Source of the DNA: Collinsella aerofaciens
GTDB taxonomy: Bacteria; Actinomycetota; Coriobacteriia; Coriobacteriales; Coriobacteriaceae
Assembly: GCF_902364355.1 (NCBI RefSeq)
Contig: NZ_CABJDK010000005.1
Location: 84,239 to 148,238, forward strand
DNA length: 64,000 bases
Direction of reading: 5' to 3'
This document shows, piece after piece, positions 54,789 through 64,000 of the stretch. The translations under genes were made by a program, and so were the position numbers. The notes under the pieces are model-generated. The model was not told where the DNA came from, ran no database searches, and was given only the letters and a program-made list of their open reading frames with translations. Position 1 is the stretch's first letter. Each line of letters opens with the position of its first letter.

Positions 54789-54860
54789 TTATGCGTGTGC
54801 GGAATCCTCGCGGCGTGCCGAGGGCGACATGCAGGTTTTTCGACTATGACTGCCTTCCAT
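54789..54860 (-). CDS. Candidate 23-residue leader peptide upstream of mgtA
   Basis: ATG at 54860-54858 and TAA at 54791-54789. The peptide begins MEGSHSRKTCMS and is Ser/Arg-rich with two His, one Cys and one Pro. An ideal ribosome binding site, AAGGAGGTG, lies at normal distance before it. It sits between the probable mgtA promoter and mgtA, about 140 bases before the mgtA start. Leader peptides control mgtA and corA-type genes in enterobacteria, though those are Pro-rich and unrelated in sequence. Translation is not proven. Confidence 0.5.
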   Translation of the reverse strand: MEGSHSRKTCMSPSARREDSAHA

Positions 54861-54926
54861 GGCACACCTCCTTAAGGCCGGGCGCGATGCGCTTCAGGTA
54901 TCACGTACCCGTTACAATCCGCCCGT

Positions 54927-54955
54927 ATTCTTGATGAGGGGGTTTGTCGTGTCAA
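54927..54955 (-). promoter_or_regulatory. Probable mgtA promoter
   Basis: On the minus strand TTGACA (54955-54950), then 17 bases, then AAGAAT (54932-54927). A start near 54920 would give a leader of about 270 bases including the small ORF and a hairpin. Confidence 0.6.
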
Positions 54956-55084
54956 CCCCTTTGTTTGGAAAACCATTGCCCCTGACAAAGCCTTTACAGA
55001 ATGCCGAGGCCCCAAAGCGCGCCCGCAACGCGCCCTGCCTGCGCTAAACTGGAAGGCACGTACGCGATTACGAGAGGAGCCCGC

Positions 55085-55765
55085 ATGGAGGCTTACAAGC
55101 AAGAGTTCATCAAGTTCATGGTTGAGTCCGACGTTCTTAAATTCGGCAGCTTTACGCTCAAGAGCGGCCGTCAGTCCCCGTTCTTTATGAACGCCGGCGC
55201 CTATGTGACGGGCTATCAGCTCAAGAAGCTGGGCGAGTATTACGCCCAGGCCATCCACGATAACTTTGGCGACGACTTTGACGTGCTGTTTGGACCGGCC
55301 TACAAGGGTATTCCGCTGGCCGTCGTGACCGCAATTGCCTACCACGAGCTGTACGGCAAGGAGGTCAAGTACTGCTGCGATCGCAAGGAGGCCAAGGACC
55401 ACGGCGCCGACAAGGGCAACCTGCTGGGCTACGAGCCCCAGGACGGCGACCGCGTGGTCATGGTCGAGGACGTCACCACCAGCGGTAAGTCCATCGACGA
55501 GACCTATCCCAAGGTCAAGGCTGCTGCCGATGTCGAGATCAAGGGCCTCATCGTGTCCCTCAACCGCATGGAGGTCGGCAAGGGTGGCGTGACCACCGCG
55601 CAGAAGGAGATCGAGGCCAAGTACGGTTTCCCCGTCGCGAGCATCGTCTCCATGGCCGAGGTCGTCGAGACCCTCTACAACCACGAGATCGACGGCAAAG
55701 TCGTCATCGACGACGAGCTCAAGGCCGCTATCGACGCCTATTACGAGCAGTACGGAGCTCGTTAG
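55085..55765 (+). CDS. pyrE: Orotate phosphoribosyltransferase
   Basis: 226 residues. The PRPP-binding motif VVMVEDVTTSGKS is near residue 123, with FGSFTLKSGRQSPFFMNAG at the start and FGPAYKGIPLAV before it. It joins orotate to PRPP to give OMP in pyrimidine synthesis. Stand-alone, other pyr genes not in this window. Start ATG at 55085 follows GAGAGGAGCC. The stop codon abuts the first base of a perfect hairpin. Confidence 0.95.
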   Translation: MEAYKQEFIKFMVESDVLKFGSFTLKSGRQSPFFMNAGAYVTGYQLKKLGEYYAQAIHDNFGDDFDVLFGPAYKGIPLAVVTAIAYHELYGKEVKYCCDRKEAKDHGADKGNLLGYEPQDGDRVVMVEDVTTSGKSIDETYPKVKAAADVEIKGLIVSLNRMEVGKGGVTTAQKEIEAKYGFPVASIVSMAEVVETLYNHEIDGKVVIDDELKAAIDAYYEQYGAR

Positions 55766-55792
55766 TTACGGCGTTTTACCAAACGCCGTAAC
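55765..55792 (+). terminator. 12-bp perfect hairpin at the end of pyrE
   Basis: GTTACGGCGTTT, loop TACC, AAACGCCGTAAC. No T-run follows, so it may act with the larger hairpin downstream. Confidence 0.6.
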
Positions 55793-55806
55793 TGCTCGAC
55801 GCTGCA

Positions 55807-55905
55807 AACCCGCCAGAGCGGCAATCTGCCTTTCAACTTCGGCGGCATGATCGAAAGATCAATGCCGCCTCGTTTCAAGGCACCTTGCTCGCTCTGGCGG
55901 GTTTT
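55807..55905. repeat. Long nested hairpin (AACCCGCCAGAGCG arms)
   Basis: The outer arms AACCCGCCAGAGCG and CGCTCTGGCGGGTT are perfect (14 bases), with inner pairs GCCTT/AAGGC and GGCGGCAT/ATGCCGCC. TTTTC follows on the plus strand, so it can also terminate pyrE transcription. Confidence 0.7.
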
Positions 55906-55940
55906 CGCTGTCGTTGCCAAAACATCGGCGTTGCCTTGGT

Positions 55941-56036
55941 AGTCATTGGGGACAGACATAAATGAGTAGTCATTGGGGCGTTCTTAAATGACTACTCAGG
56001 ATGAGCGTCCAAAAATCCGCGCTCGTTCGATTGGCG
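55941..56036. repeat. Two GGGGAC repeats and a remnant of the GTCCAAAAATCC tail
   Basis: AGTCATTGGGGACAGACATAAATGAGT and AGTCATTGGGGCGTTCTTAAATGACT stand in tandem. GAGCGTCCAAAAATCCGCGCTCG, which is the tail of the element found at 30.9 and 56.8 kb, follows without its main stem. Confidence 0.65.
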
Positions 56037-56132
56037 CATGTCTACGCAGCGTAGGTTGTCGAGCCTGGCCTTCAAATGGATACTGACTGTCGAACCGGTT
56101 CACTCCATTTCTTCAATTTGATTGGACAGCCC

Positions 56133-56753
56133 ATGAACCAGACACGGCAAACCAATGCCTCCCATACTTTTTTGGCAGCGCATGCCATCAAGCAGCTGCG
56201 CGAAGAGCGCGGCCTCACCCAGCGCGCCCTGGCGGAAAGCCTTGGCGTGACCGATAAAGCCGTCAGCAAGTGGGAATCCGGCCGCGGCCTTCCCGACATT
56301 TCCCTCGTTGAGCCTTTGGCCCAGAGACTCGGCATAAGCGTGGCCGAGCTTTTGGCTGGTGACATTCGGGCCAACGCCAACCGTGCAGGCAATATGCTCA
56401 AAGGCGTCTTTTACGTTTGCCCTATCTGCGGAAACGTTGTGCACGCGCTCGGAGAAGGCAGCTTTAGCTGCTGTGGCTCCACGATGTTTCCCCAGGAGGC
56501 CGAAGAGCCGGACGCGGACCACGCCTTTTCCATCGAGCGCATCGAGGACGATTGGTACGTCACGCTCGATCATCCCATGACCAAGGATCACTACATTAGC
56601 TTTGTGGCATATGCGACTATGGACGGCATCTGCTTTAAGAAGCTCTATCCAGAGCAATCGGTGCAGCCGCGCTTCCATATTACCGGGCGCGGCAGGATAT
56701 ATCCTTACTGCAACCAACACGGACTCTTTACGTCGCTGACGCCTCGCAAATAA
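56133..56753 (+). CDS. XRE regulator fused to a desulfoferrodoxin-like domain
   Basis: 206 residues. An XRE helix-turn-helix (IKQLREERGLTQRALAESLG...VSKWESGRGLPDI) is followed from about residue 90 by a desulforedoxin-like site CPICGNVVHALGEGSFSCCG. A superoxide-reductase centre-II-like domain then carries LDHPMTKDHYISFVAYA and YCNQHGLF, giving the His and Cys ligands. It is likely an oxygen or redox-sensing repressor or an iron-dependent regulator. The ATG at 56133 is chosen from the protein pattern; the ribosome binding site is weak. Confidence 0.85.
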   Translation: MNQTRQTNASHTFLAAHAIKQLREERGLTQRALAESLGVTDKAVSKWESGRGLPDISLVEPLAQRLGISVAELLAGDIRANANRAGNMLKGVFYVCPICGNVVHALGEGSFSCCGSTMFPQEAEEPDADHAFSIERIEDDWYVTLDHPMTKDHYISFVAYATMDGICFKKLYPEQSVQPRFHITGRGRIYPYCNQHGLFTSLTPRK

Positions 56754-56799
56754 CGGCTGTCTATCCGCCCTCCTCATGCGTTCCCAAGGGACCCAAAAT

Positions 56800-56898
56800 G
56801 AGCGTGGATAATCTCCCGGTTTTGGCCTGTGTGCGGGCTCAAAGTGGGAGATTATCCACGCTCGTTATCTGAGTGTCCAAAAATCCACGCTCGTCGCT
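56800..56898. repeat. Palindromic element, GTGGATAATCTCCC type, copy 2
   Basis: Arms of 18 bases at 56800-56817 and 56846-56863 are perfectly complementary. Compared with copy 1 at 30853, one pair near the stem base is G-C instead of A-T, so both sides changed together. The tail GTGTCCAAAAATCCACGCTCG runs into the 3' end of the RpiR gene. Confidence 0.8.
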
Positions 56899-57751
56899 AC
56901 TTGAGTCCGGGCAGGCGGGTGTAGGGGAACGAGCGCTCTAAGAACTCGGAGCAGCGGGCGTAATCTTTGGCAAAGTAGCTGCTATAGAGCGAATCGAGTA
57001 CGTATTGCACGGCGATATGGCTGGCGAACTGCGTGATGCGGTGCGTCATGCTCTCGTGGTCGCTTACCGTGAGATAGGCGGCAAAGCCGGGGTGAATGCG
57101 GGCACAGTGCGGCGTGCCGATGACGATGACCGGGACATGTCGACTGCTAAGGATCGGCAAGATCTCCTTGAGGTTGGGGGCAAGGCCGCTGTAGGAGATG
57201 ACGATTGCCACATGGTCGGGACCCGAGGCGAGCGCCGTGCGCACCTGCGCCTCGACGCTGTCGTGGCACGTCGCGCTTTTGCCGGCGGAAAGCAGGCGAT
57301 CGCGGAACATTCCCGCTGGATACAGGTTATGCGAGCCCGTGTAGATGTCCACGGTGCCGGCGCGCATGATGAGCTTGGCGGCGTGGTCGAGCTGTGCAGG
57401 GTCGAGCAGCTCCTGCGTTTCGGCCAAGGTGGTCTGGTAGAGCCCCTCCATGCGCTCCATCACCTGCGCAGGGGTGGAGGTGGCATCGAAGGGAAAGTTG
57501 ATGTCCACGTCGCGCCGGTTGCCCGCCTCGGTCGCCTGGCGGATGAGCTCGACCTTGAGGTCTTTGAATCCCTTGAGGCCGAGCTTTTTGCAAAAGCGGT
57601 GCACGCTCGCGACCGAAACGTTGGCGCACGCGGCAAATTCCTTAATGGAAAGCCCGCGCACATCCTCGCCCATGGCGAGGGCCGTTCGCCCAAGTTGTTG
57701 CTCGGTGGGGGTGAGGCTTTTGCCCTGCGTGATCTTTCGCCTGATATCCAT
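56897..57751 (-). CDS. RpiR family transcriptional regulator (SIS domain)
   Basis: 284 residues. An N-terminal RpiR helix-turn-helix (LSIKEFAACANVSVASVHRFCKKLGLKGFKDLKVEL, residues 34-70) is followed by a SIS phosphosugar-binding domain (VDIYTGSHNLYPAGMF; IVISYSGLAPNLKEILPIL). It lies 34 bases after the annotated end of the large glycoside hydrolase gene on the same strand and probably senses a sugar phosphate from its product pathway. The ATG at 57751 is taken as start. Confidence 0.9.
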   Translation of the reverse strand: MDIRRKITQGKSLTPTEQQLGRTALAMGEDVRGLSIKEFAACANVSVASVHRFCKKLGLKGFKDLKVELIRQATEAGNRRDVDINFPFDATSTPAQVMERMEGLYQTTLAETQELLDPAQLDHAAKLIMRAGTVDIYTGSHNLYPAGMFRDRLLSAGKSATCHDSVEAQVRTALASGPDHVAIVISYSGLAPNLKEILPILSSRHVPVIVIGTPHCARIHPGFAAYLTVSDHESMTHRITQFASHIAVQYVLDSLYSSYFAKDYARCSEFLERSFPYTRLPGLK

Positions 57752-57785
57752 ATGGCTCCTATGCGTTTGCGTCGCGATAAACCAA

Positions 57786-60506
57786 TCATAGCGATAAATA
57801 AAACGTTCGGCTTGGCTGGGAGTTTTGGTCCGCCGGTCTATGAACGACGGACCGCTCGACGCTGCGCGGGCTCAACATAGGGCGTGCCCTGCCCGAGTTG
57901 TTTGCGCTCGGGCTGCTATCCGAGCACGCGTACGGCCCCAAGAGGCCGCTGGGATCGGAGGGCTCGGTCATGCCGAACATGTCGGGGACGGCGTGGTCGA
58001 GGGTGTTGATGATATCGATCGTAAGCGCGTGCTCGCCGGCTAAAAGTGCGGCGGCCTCAAAGCGGTAAGGCGGACAGATGCGGGTGCCGAGGGATTTGCC
58101 GTCGAGGGTGACGGTTGCGGTCTCAAAGACCTCGCCAAGGTCGATGACGGTGCGGGTGGCCGCTTCGCCCAGGACAAAGGAGGCCCGGTAGCGGAATGTG
58201 CCGGCCTTGCCGGGGAACTCGGCCGAGGAAAGGTCGTGCAGGTCTGCAAGCTCAACAGACTCGCCAAAGGCATCGGTGCCAGGGGCAGAGAAGGCAACCG
58301 CCCAGGGCCCGTCGACGCATGTGGCTTCGTCTTCGGCGGTTGCCACAGCAACGGAACCTGTAGCCCCAAGGACCACGATGCAGCTCTCGTAGGGAGCCAG
58401 CTCGAGCATGCCGTCAAAGGCGGCGGGCTCGGTGCCGTTGAGCAGGTCGAGGCGCGCGCCTGCAACGGGTGTGCCGTCGGCAAGCGCAATCTGAGTGGAG
58501 ATACCCTGCTTGGGATGTTCGTTGACGAGCATCAGATAGCTCTCGCCCGTCCGCTCGTAGCGCAGTGCGCGCAGCCGGGGCTGGGTCTCGGCACAAACCA
58601 CGGTCTGCATGCCGGCGCCGGCAAGTGCGTCTGCGAGCTCGGAGGTCGCCAGGAGCTTGATGTCGGCGACCGCGGCTGCATCCAGGGAGGCAAAGCCCTC
58701 GCGGCCTGCAGTGTCACCGTCGTAGCGCTTGCTCGGCAACTCATCCAGCGCGTACACGGCAACACCTGCGGCTGCGGCGCGCGCGGCAAAGTCGAGCACG
58801 GCTCCGCCGACAAACTCGGCTCCGGGCATCACCAGGCAGCGGTATGCCTGGCCGTTCACGCTAAAGCCGCTACCGTCTGCGGTAATTTCAACGGCATAGC
58901 GCCCTGCGTCCTCAAATGCCTCTGCCGGCACGATGTCAAAGTCGACCTGCGCGCGCATAAGCTCGGAGGCGGCATGCTGCATAAAGTTCGCCTCGCCTGC
59001 CCACTCGGCGTCCGCATGGTAGAGAAGCGCCACCGGGGTCGTTGCGCGCCCGCCGCTCAGCAGGCTCGCCGTACGGTTCATGTAGCTCATGAGCTGCCCA
59101 AAGTGTGCAAACTGGGGGTTTTGGCCATGCGCATAGAAATGCGGCGGGCAGTCCCAGTCGGGGAAGGCGGCCATGCTAAAGGCATGCGGCACAAACCAAT
59201 TGACGCCGCGCACCAAAAAATGATCGGCGATCCACTTCATCTCGCGTAGGCCTTCGTGCCATCCAAATGCGCCAAAGACCTCGGCCATGCAGCGCCCCTG
59301 CTTTTTGGGGTCGAGGTGTGCTGCCGAGGAGCCCAGCTTGGGCAGCACGTAGTTATAGAACTCGAGGTCCCACACGCCGCGTCCGTAGCTGTGAAGGCCG
59401 CGGTCCATGCCGGGTACCAGCTGGTTGATCACGATGTCGACGCCCGCCATGTCCTGACCGCCCACGGCGCGGAAGTAGTGCCCGGCGCCCACGCCCAGGC
59501 GCGCGTGGCAGTCCTTGTCCTCGATAACGTGGCCGATGTACTGCACGCCGCGCGCGCGGCACCAGTCGCCGAGCTGGTCGCAGAAACACTCCTTATAGAG
59601 GGTGCTTGCGATGTCCATATAGACGTGGCGTACGTGCGCGCCGGCCGGCTCGCGGTCCCACAGGTGCGGGAGCTCGGCCAGGTAGCGCTCGCCCAGTGCC
59701 GCGCGTAGGCGACGCTCAAGCTCGGCCGACCAGGGTAGGGGCGCGGTGGCCTTGCCGATGAGCGTGTCCGAGATGCCATCGGGGCCCGTGGTGCCCTTCT
59801 CGTTGGCAAATCCGGGCTCATCGGAGAAAAAGCCCAGGATCGTCTTGCCAAACTCATCGCCCAGATGCTCAAAATGCGGCTCGTAGACAGCATCGATGAG
59901 CTGCGCCACCGAGGCGCGGTCGACCATATTGATGTAGTCCTCGTTGTAGGAGGTCTTGCCGCTCGTGAATATCACGCATGCCTGCGTGAGGCCCGCGGGT
60001 GCATCGAAGACCAGGCGGCTGGGGTTGCCGTCTGCATCGTCGAATACTCGGTAAGCGACGTCGACGGGGCTGCCGTCCTGCATAAATGTCACGCCGTAGA
60101 AGCGCTCCGTTTTGTCGAGCATGTTGGCGAGCGCGATGCTCGCGGCGGACGTGGGGCCCACGATGTCGAACGTGCGGTGCGTGAGCACGATCTTGCGGAG
60201 CTCGGGCACGGCTTCCTTGGCGGCGCCGTTGGCAAAGCCCGTGGGGAAGTGCGCGTCGTCCAAGATCCAGAGCTTAAGGCCCAGCTGCTTGCACTCGTCA
60301 ATGACAAAGCGCAAGTCGCGCCACCAGCCCTCGCCGCAAAAATCGGGGTGTGGGCGGCTTTCGAGACAGACCTCGTGGATGTCGGCGCCGGCGATCTTTT
60401 CCAGATACTCGGCAATGGTCTTATGGCTCTCGCCCTTCATCCACAAAAACGGAAGCACGTGGTTGTCGTATGTGCCCTCGAGCACCTGCTGATAGTACGC
60501 GGTCAT
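57786..60506 (-). CDS. Large glycoside hydrolase (GH106-like), 3' end frameshifted
   Basis: 906 residues as read, no signal peptide. The TIM-barrel-like first half has VLPFLWMKGESHKTIAEYL, LWILDDAHFPTGFANG, ILGFFSDEPGF and EVFGAFGWHEGLREMKW; a galactose-binding-like beta domain lies near residues 780-850. It resembles large alpha-L-rhamnosidase-type (GH106-like) enzymes, but the sugar is unsure. The last 50 residues after GLLGP are low-complexity and unlike the family. One extra base there would give GLLGPVRVLG and a stop at 57916-57918. Start MTAYYQ behind AGGAGG; longer upstream frame rejected. Confidence 0.75.
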   Translation of the reverse strand: MTAYYQQVLEGTYDNHVLPFLWMKGESHKTIAEYLEKIAGADIHEVCLESRPHPDFCGEGWWRDLRFVIDECKQLGLKLWILDDAHFPTGFANGAAKEAVPELRKIVLTHRTFDIVGPTSAASIALANMLDKTERFYGVTFMQDGSPVDVAYRVFDDADGNPSRLVFDAPAGLTQACVIFTSGKTSYNEDYINMVDRASVAQLIDAVYEPHFEHLGDEFGKTILGFFSDEPGFANEKGTTGPDGISDTLIGKATAPLPWSAELERRLRAALGERYLAELPHLWDREPAGAHVRHVYMDIASTLYKECFCDQLGDWCRARGVQYIGHVIEDKDCHARLGVGAGHYFRAVGGQDMAGVDIVINQLVPGMDRGLHSYGRGVWDLEFYNYVLPKLGSSAAHLDPKKQGRCMAEVFGAFGWHEGLREMKWIADHFLVRGVNWFVPHAFSMAAFPDWDCPPHFYAHGQNPQFAHFGQLMSYMNRTASLLSGGRATTPVALLYHADAEWAGEANFMQHAASELMRAQVDFDIVPAEAFEDAGRYAVEITADGSGFSVNGQAYRCLVMPGAEFVGGAVLDFAARAAAAGVAVYALDELPSKRYDGDTAGREGFASLDAAAVADIKLLATSELADALAGAGMQTVVCAETQPRLRALRYERTGESYLMLVNEHPKQGISTQIALADGTPVAGARLDLLNGTEPAAFDGMLELAPYESCIVVLGATGSVAVATAEDEATCVDGPWAVAFSAPGTDAFGESVELADLHDLSSAEFPGKAGTFRYRASFVLGEAATRTVIDLGEVFETATVTLDGKSLGTRICPPYRFEAAALLAGEHALTIDIINTLDHAVPDMFGMTEPSDPSGLLGPYACSDSSPSANNSGRARPMLSPRSVERSVVHRPADQNSQPSRTFYLSL

Positions 60507-60620
60507 GGATCCTCCTTGGCTCGATCGATCTGCTGCATAGCACAGATTATGGACGCGTCGGCGCGTTCTGCTAATATCTGAATCACGACGAACTATGACC
60601 AAATCAACGATTGGCAAGCC

Positions 60621-63229
<2,609 letters not shown>

Positions 63230-63314
63230 TCGACAATATGAGTGCCACCGGGGAAAAGCGTTGGGATGGGCTCGCGATTCGAGTCCCCACCTTAGCATTT
63301 GAACCATTTGGCAC

Positions 63315-63320
63315 TATAAT
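63315..63320 (+). promoter_or_regulatory. -10 box TATAAT of the EIIA gene
   Basis: TATAAT in GGCACTATAATCACC lies 50 bases before the ATG. It indicates a promoter separate from the GH1 gene. Confidence 0.5.
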
Positions 63321-63369
63321 CACCATAGGCATGCGCACAACGTTGCGCTTAATCAAGAGGAGAAAACGT

Positions 63370-63906
63370 ATGGGTCTGTTTGACATGTTCAAGAAGAAGG
63401 CTGAGCCCGCGACTGCCGCTGCTCCGTCCTCCATCTCTGCTTCTGCCGGCGCCGACGTGCTGTGCTCGCCCGTCAAGGGCAAGGTCATCAAGATGGCCGA
63501 CGTGCCCGATCCCGTCTTTGGCGGCGAGGTCCTGGGCAAGGGCTGCGCCGTGTGGCCCGAGGGCGATCTGGTCTACGCTCCCTGCGACGGCAAGGTGACC
63601 GTCACCATGGGCCACGCCGTGGGTCTGCAGTCCGATAGCGGCATCGAGGTTCTGGTGCATGTTGGCGTCGATACCGTCAACATGAACGGCGATGGCTTCG
63701 AGGGCTTCGTCAAGGCCGACGACGTCGTAAAGGCTGGCCAGCCCATGCTCAAGATCGACCGCGCCAAGATCGCCGCTGCCGGCTACAAGGACTGCGTCGT
63801 CGTTGCTGTGTCCAACACCGCCGAGTTTGCCGATGTCGAACTCGCCGTCGAGGCCGACTCCGCTGTCGCCGCCGGTGACGCCATCGTTAAGGTCGTCCGC
63901 AAGTAA
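63370..63906 (+). CDS. crr: PTS EIIA(Glc)-type phosphocarrier
   Basis: 178 residues. EIIA-glucose family: CSPVKGKVIKMADVPDPVFGGEVLGKGCAV, the inner His in GKVTVTMGHAVGL and the phosphorylated His in IEVLVHVGVDTVNM. It takes phosphate from HPr and passes it to EIIB domains. Both EIIBC proteins of this window lack an EIIA domain, so this may be their phosphate donor and also a regulator. Start MGLFDM behind AAGAGGAG. Terminator downstream. Confidence 0.92.
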   Translation: MGLFDMFKKKAEPATAAAPSSISASAGADVLCSPVKGKVIKMADVPDPVFGGEVLGKGCAVWPEGDLVYAPCDGKVTVTMGHAVGLQSDSGIEVLVHVGVDTVNMNGDGFEGFVKADDVVKAGQPMLKIDRAKIAAAGYKDCVVVAVSNTAEFADVELAVEADSAVAAGDAIVKVVRK

Positions 63907-63932
63907 ACTGCGGCATCCAAAGGATGTGCAAG

Positions 63933-63965
63933 GGTGGTCGGGTTTTCCGGCCACCTTTTTTATTT
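63933..63965 (+). terminator. Terminator of the EIIA gene
   Basis: GGTGGTCGG, loop GTTTT, CCGGCCACC, then TTTTTTATTTTT. Confidence 0.85.
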
Positions 63966-64000
63966 TTCAAGACTTTAGTCTGCTGGCCGCGCAGCGGCCA

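Noticed and set aside
63268..63292. tRNA T-loop-like sequence ATTCGAGTCCCC
   Set aside because: No complementary stem around it and no acceptor or anticodon arm could be drawn.

Overview
The window is a GC-rich chromosomal stretch from a saccharolytic anaerobe. It most resembles a Coriobacteriia actinobacterium of the Collinsella type. This is an inference from the multi-membrane-segment LuxR regulator, the many PTS and 6-phospho-beta-glucosidase genes, the NRAMP-related Mg transporter type, luxS, and the dense GGGGAC-type intergenic palindromes. No rRNA, tRNA, CRISPR array, phage or intact insertion sequence was seen. About 50 protein genes are supported, one of them clearly broken (LuxR type, 46.5-48.1 kb) and one with a shifted 3' end (glycoside hydrolase, 57.8-60.5 kb).

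Layout. 0-13 kb is mostly housekeeping and envelope: the tail of an FtsX-like permease, a DUF362 ferredoxin-like protein, an alpha/beta hydrolase, hemolysin III, a CNNM/CorC protein, a protein like the N-terminal domain of cyanophycin synthetase, a YtxH/PRC-barrel pair, a NodB-fold protein that lacks the metal histidines, and an Mg pair (MgtE plus an NRAMP-related carrier). 13-18 kb holds an OatA-type acyltransferase and a ribokinase/nucleoside hydrolase pair. 18-24.6 kb holds a LacI regulator, then an operon of a fucose-isomerase-like protein, a split transketolase and an FGGY kinase, then luxS. 24.6-28.2 kb is an AT-richer block: BglG antiterminator with its own leader terminator, PTS EIIBC and an esterase. 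28.3-35 kb has DUF4867, a GH1 6-phospho-beta-glucosidase and a 7TM protein/histidine kinase/response regulator operon. 35-39.5 kb on the minus strand is a zinc-ribbon/SPFH membrane module like B. subtilis YdjGHI. 39.6-46.2 kb has a DUF1593 protein, an esterase, a second PTS EIIBC and a DUF4038 (GH140 apiosidase-like) protein. 46.5-51.8 kb holds the broken LuxR gene, a zinc-ribbon protein and two paralogous lipoproteins. 51.9-55.8 kb has mgtA, with a long leader carrying a small ORF, and pyrE. 56-64 kb has an XRE-desulfoferrodoxin fusion, an RpiR regulator, a large glycoside hydrolase, an AraC regulator, a second GH1 and a stand-alone EIIA(Glc).

How the parts may work together. The most interesting hypothesis is a split D-apiose utilisation system. 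A PTS EIIBC and an intracellular apiosidase-like enzyme (43.3-46.2 kb) would release apiose in the cytoplasm. The transporter-less isomerase/FGGY kinase/two-subunit transketolase operon (19.3-24.0 kb) matches the gene content of the known apulose-4-phosphate transketolase route. Both loci, and the LacI gene, carry similar TAAAC/GTTTA operator-like palindromes. The window also encodes three different Mg uptake systems (MgtE, NRAMP-related, MgtA). Intergenic regions are unusually rich in long, often perfect inverted repeats of several families.
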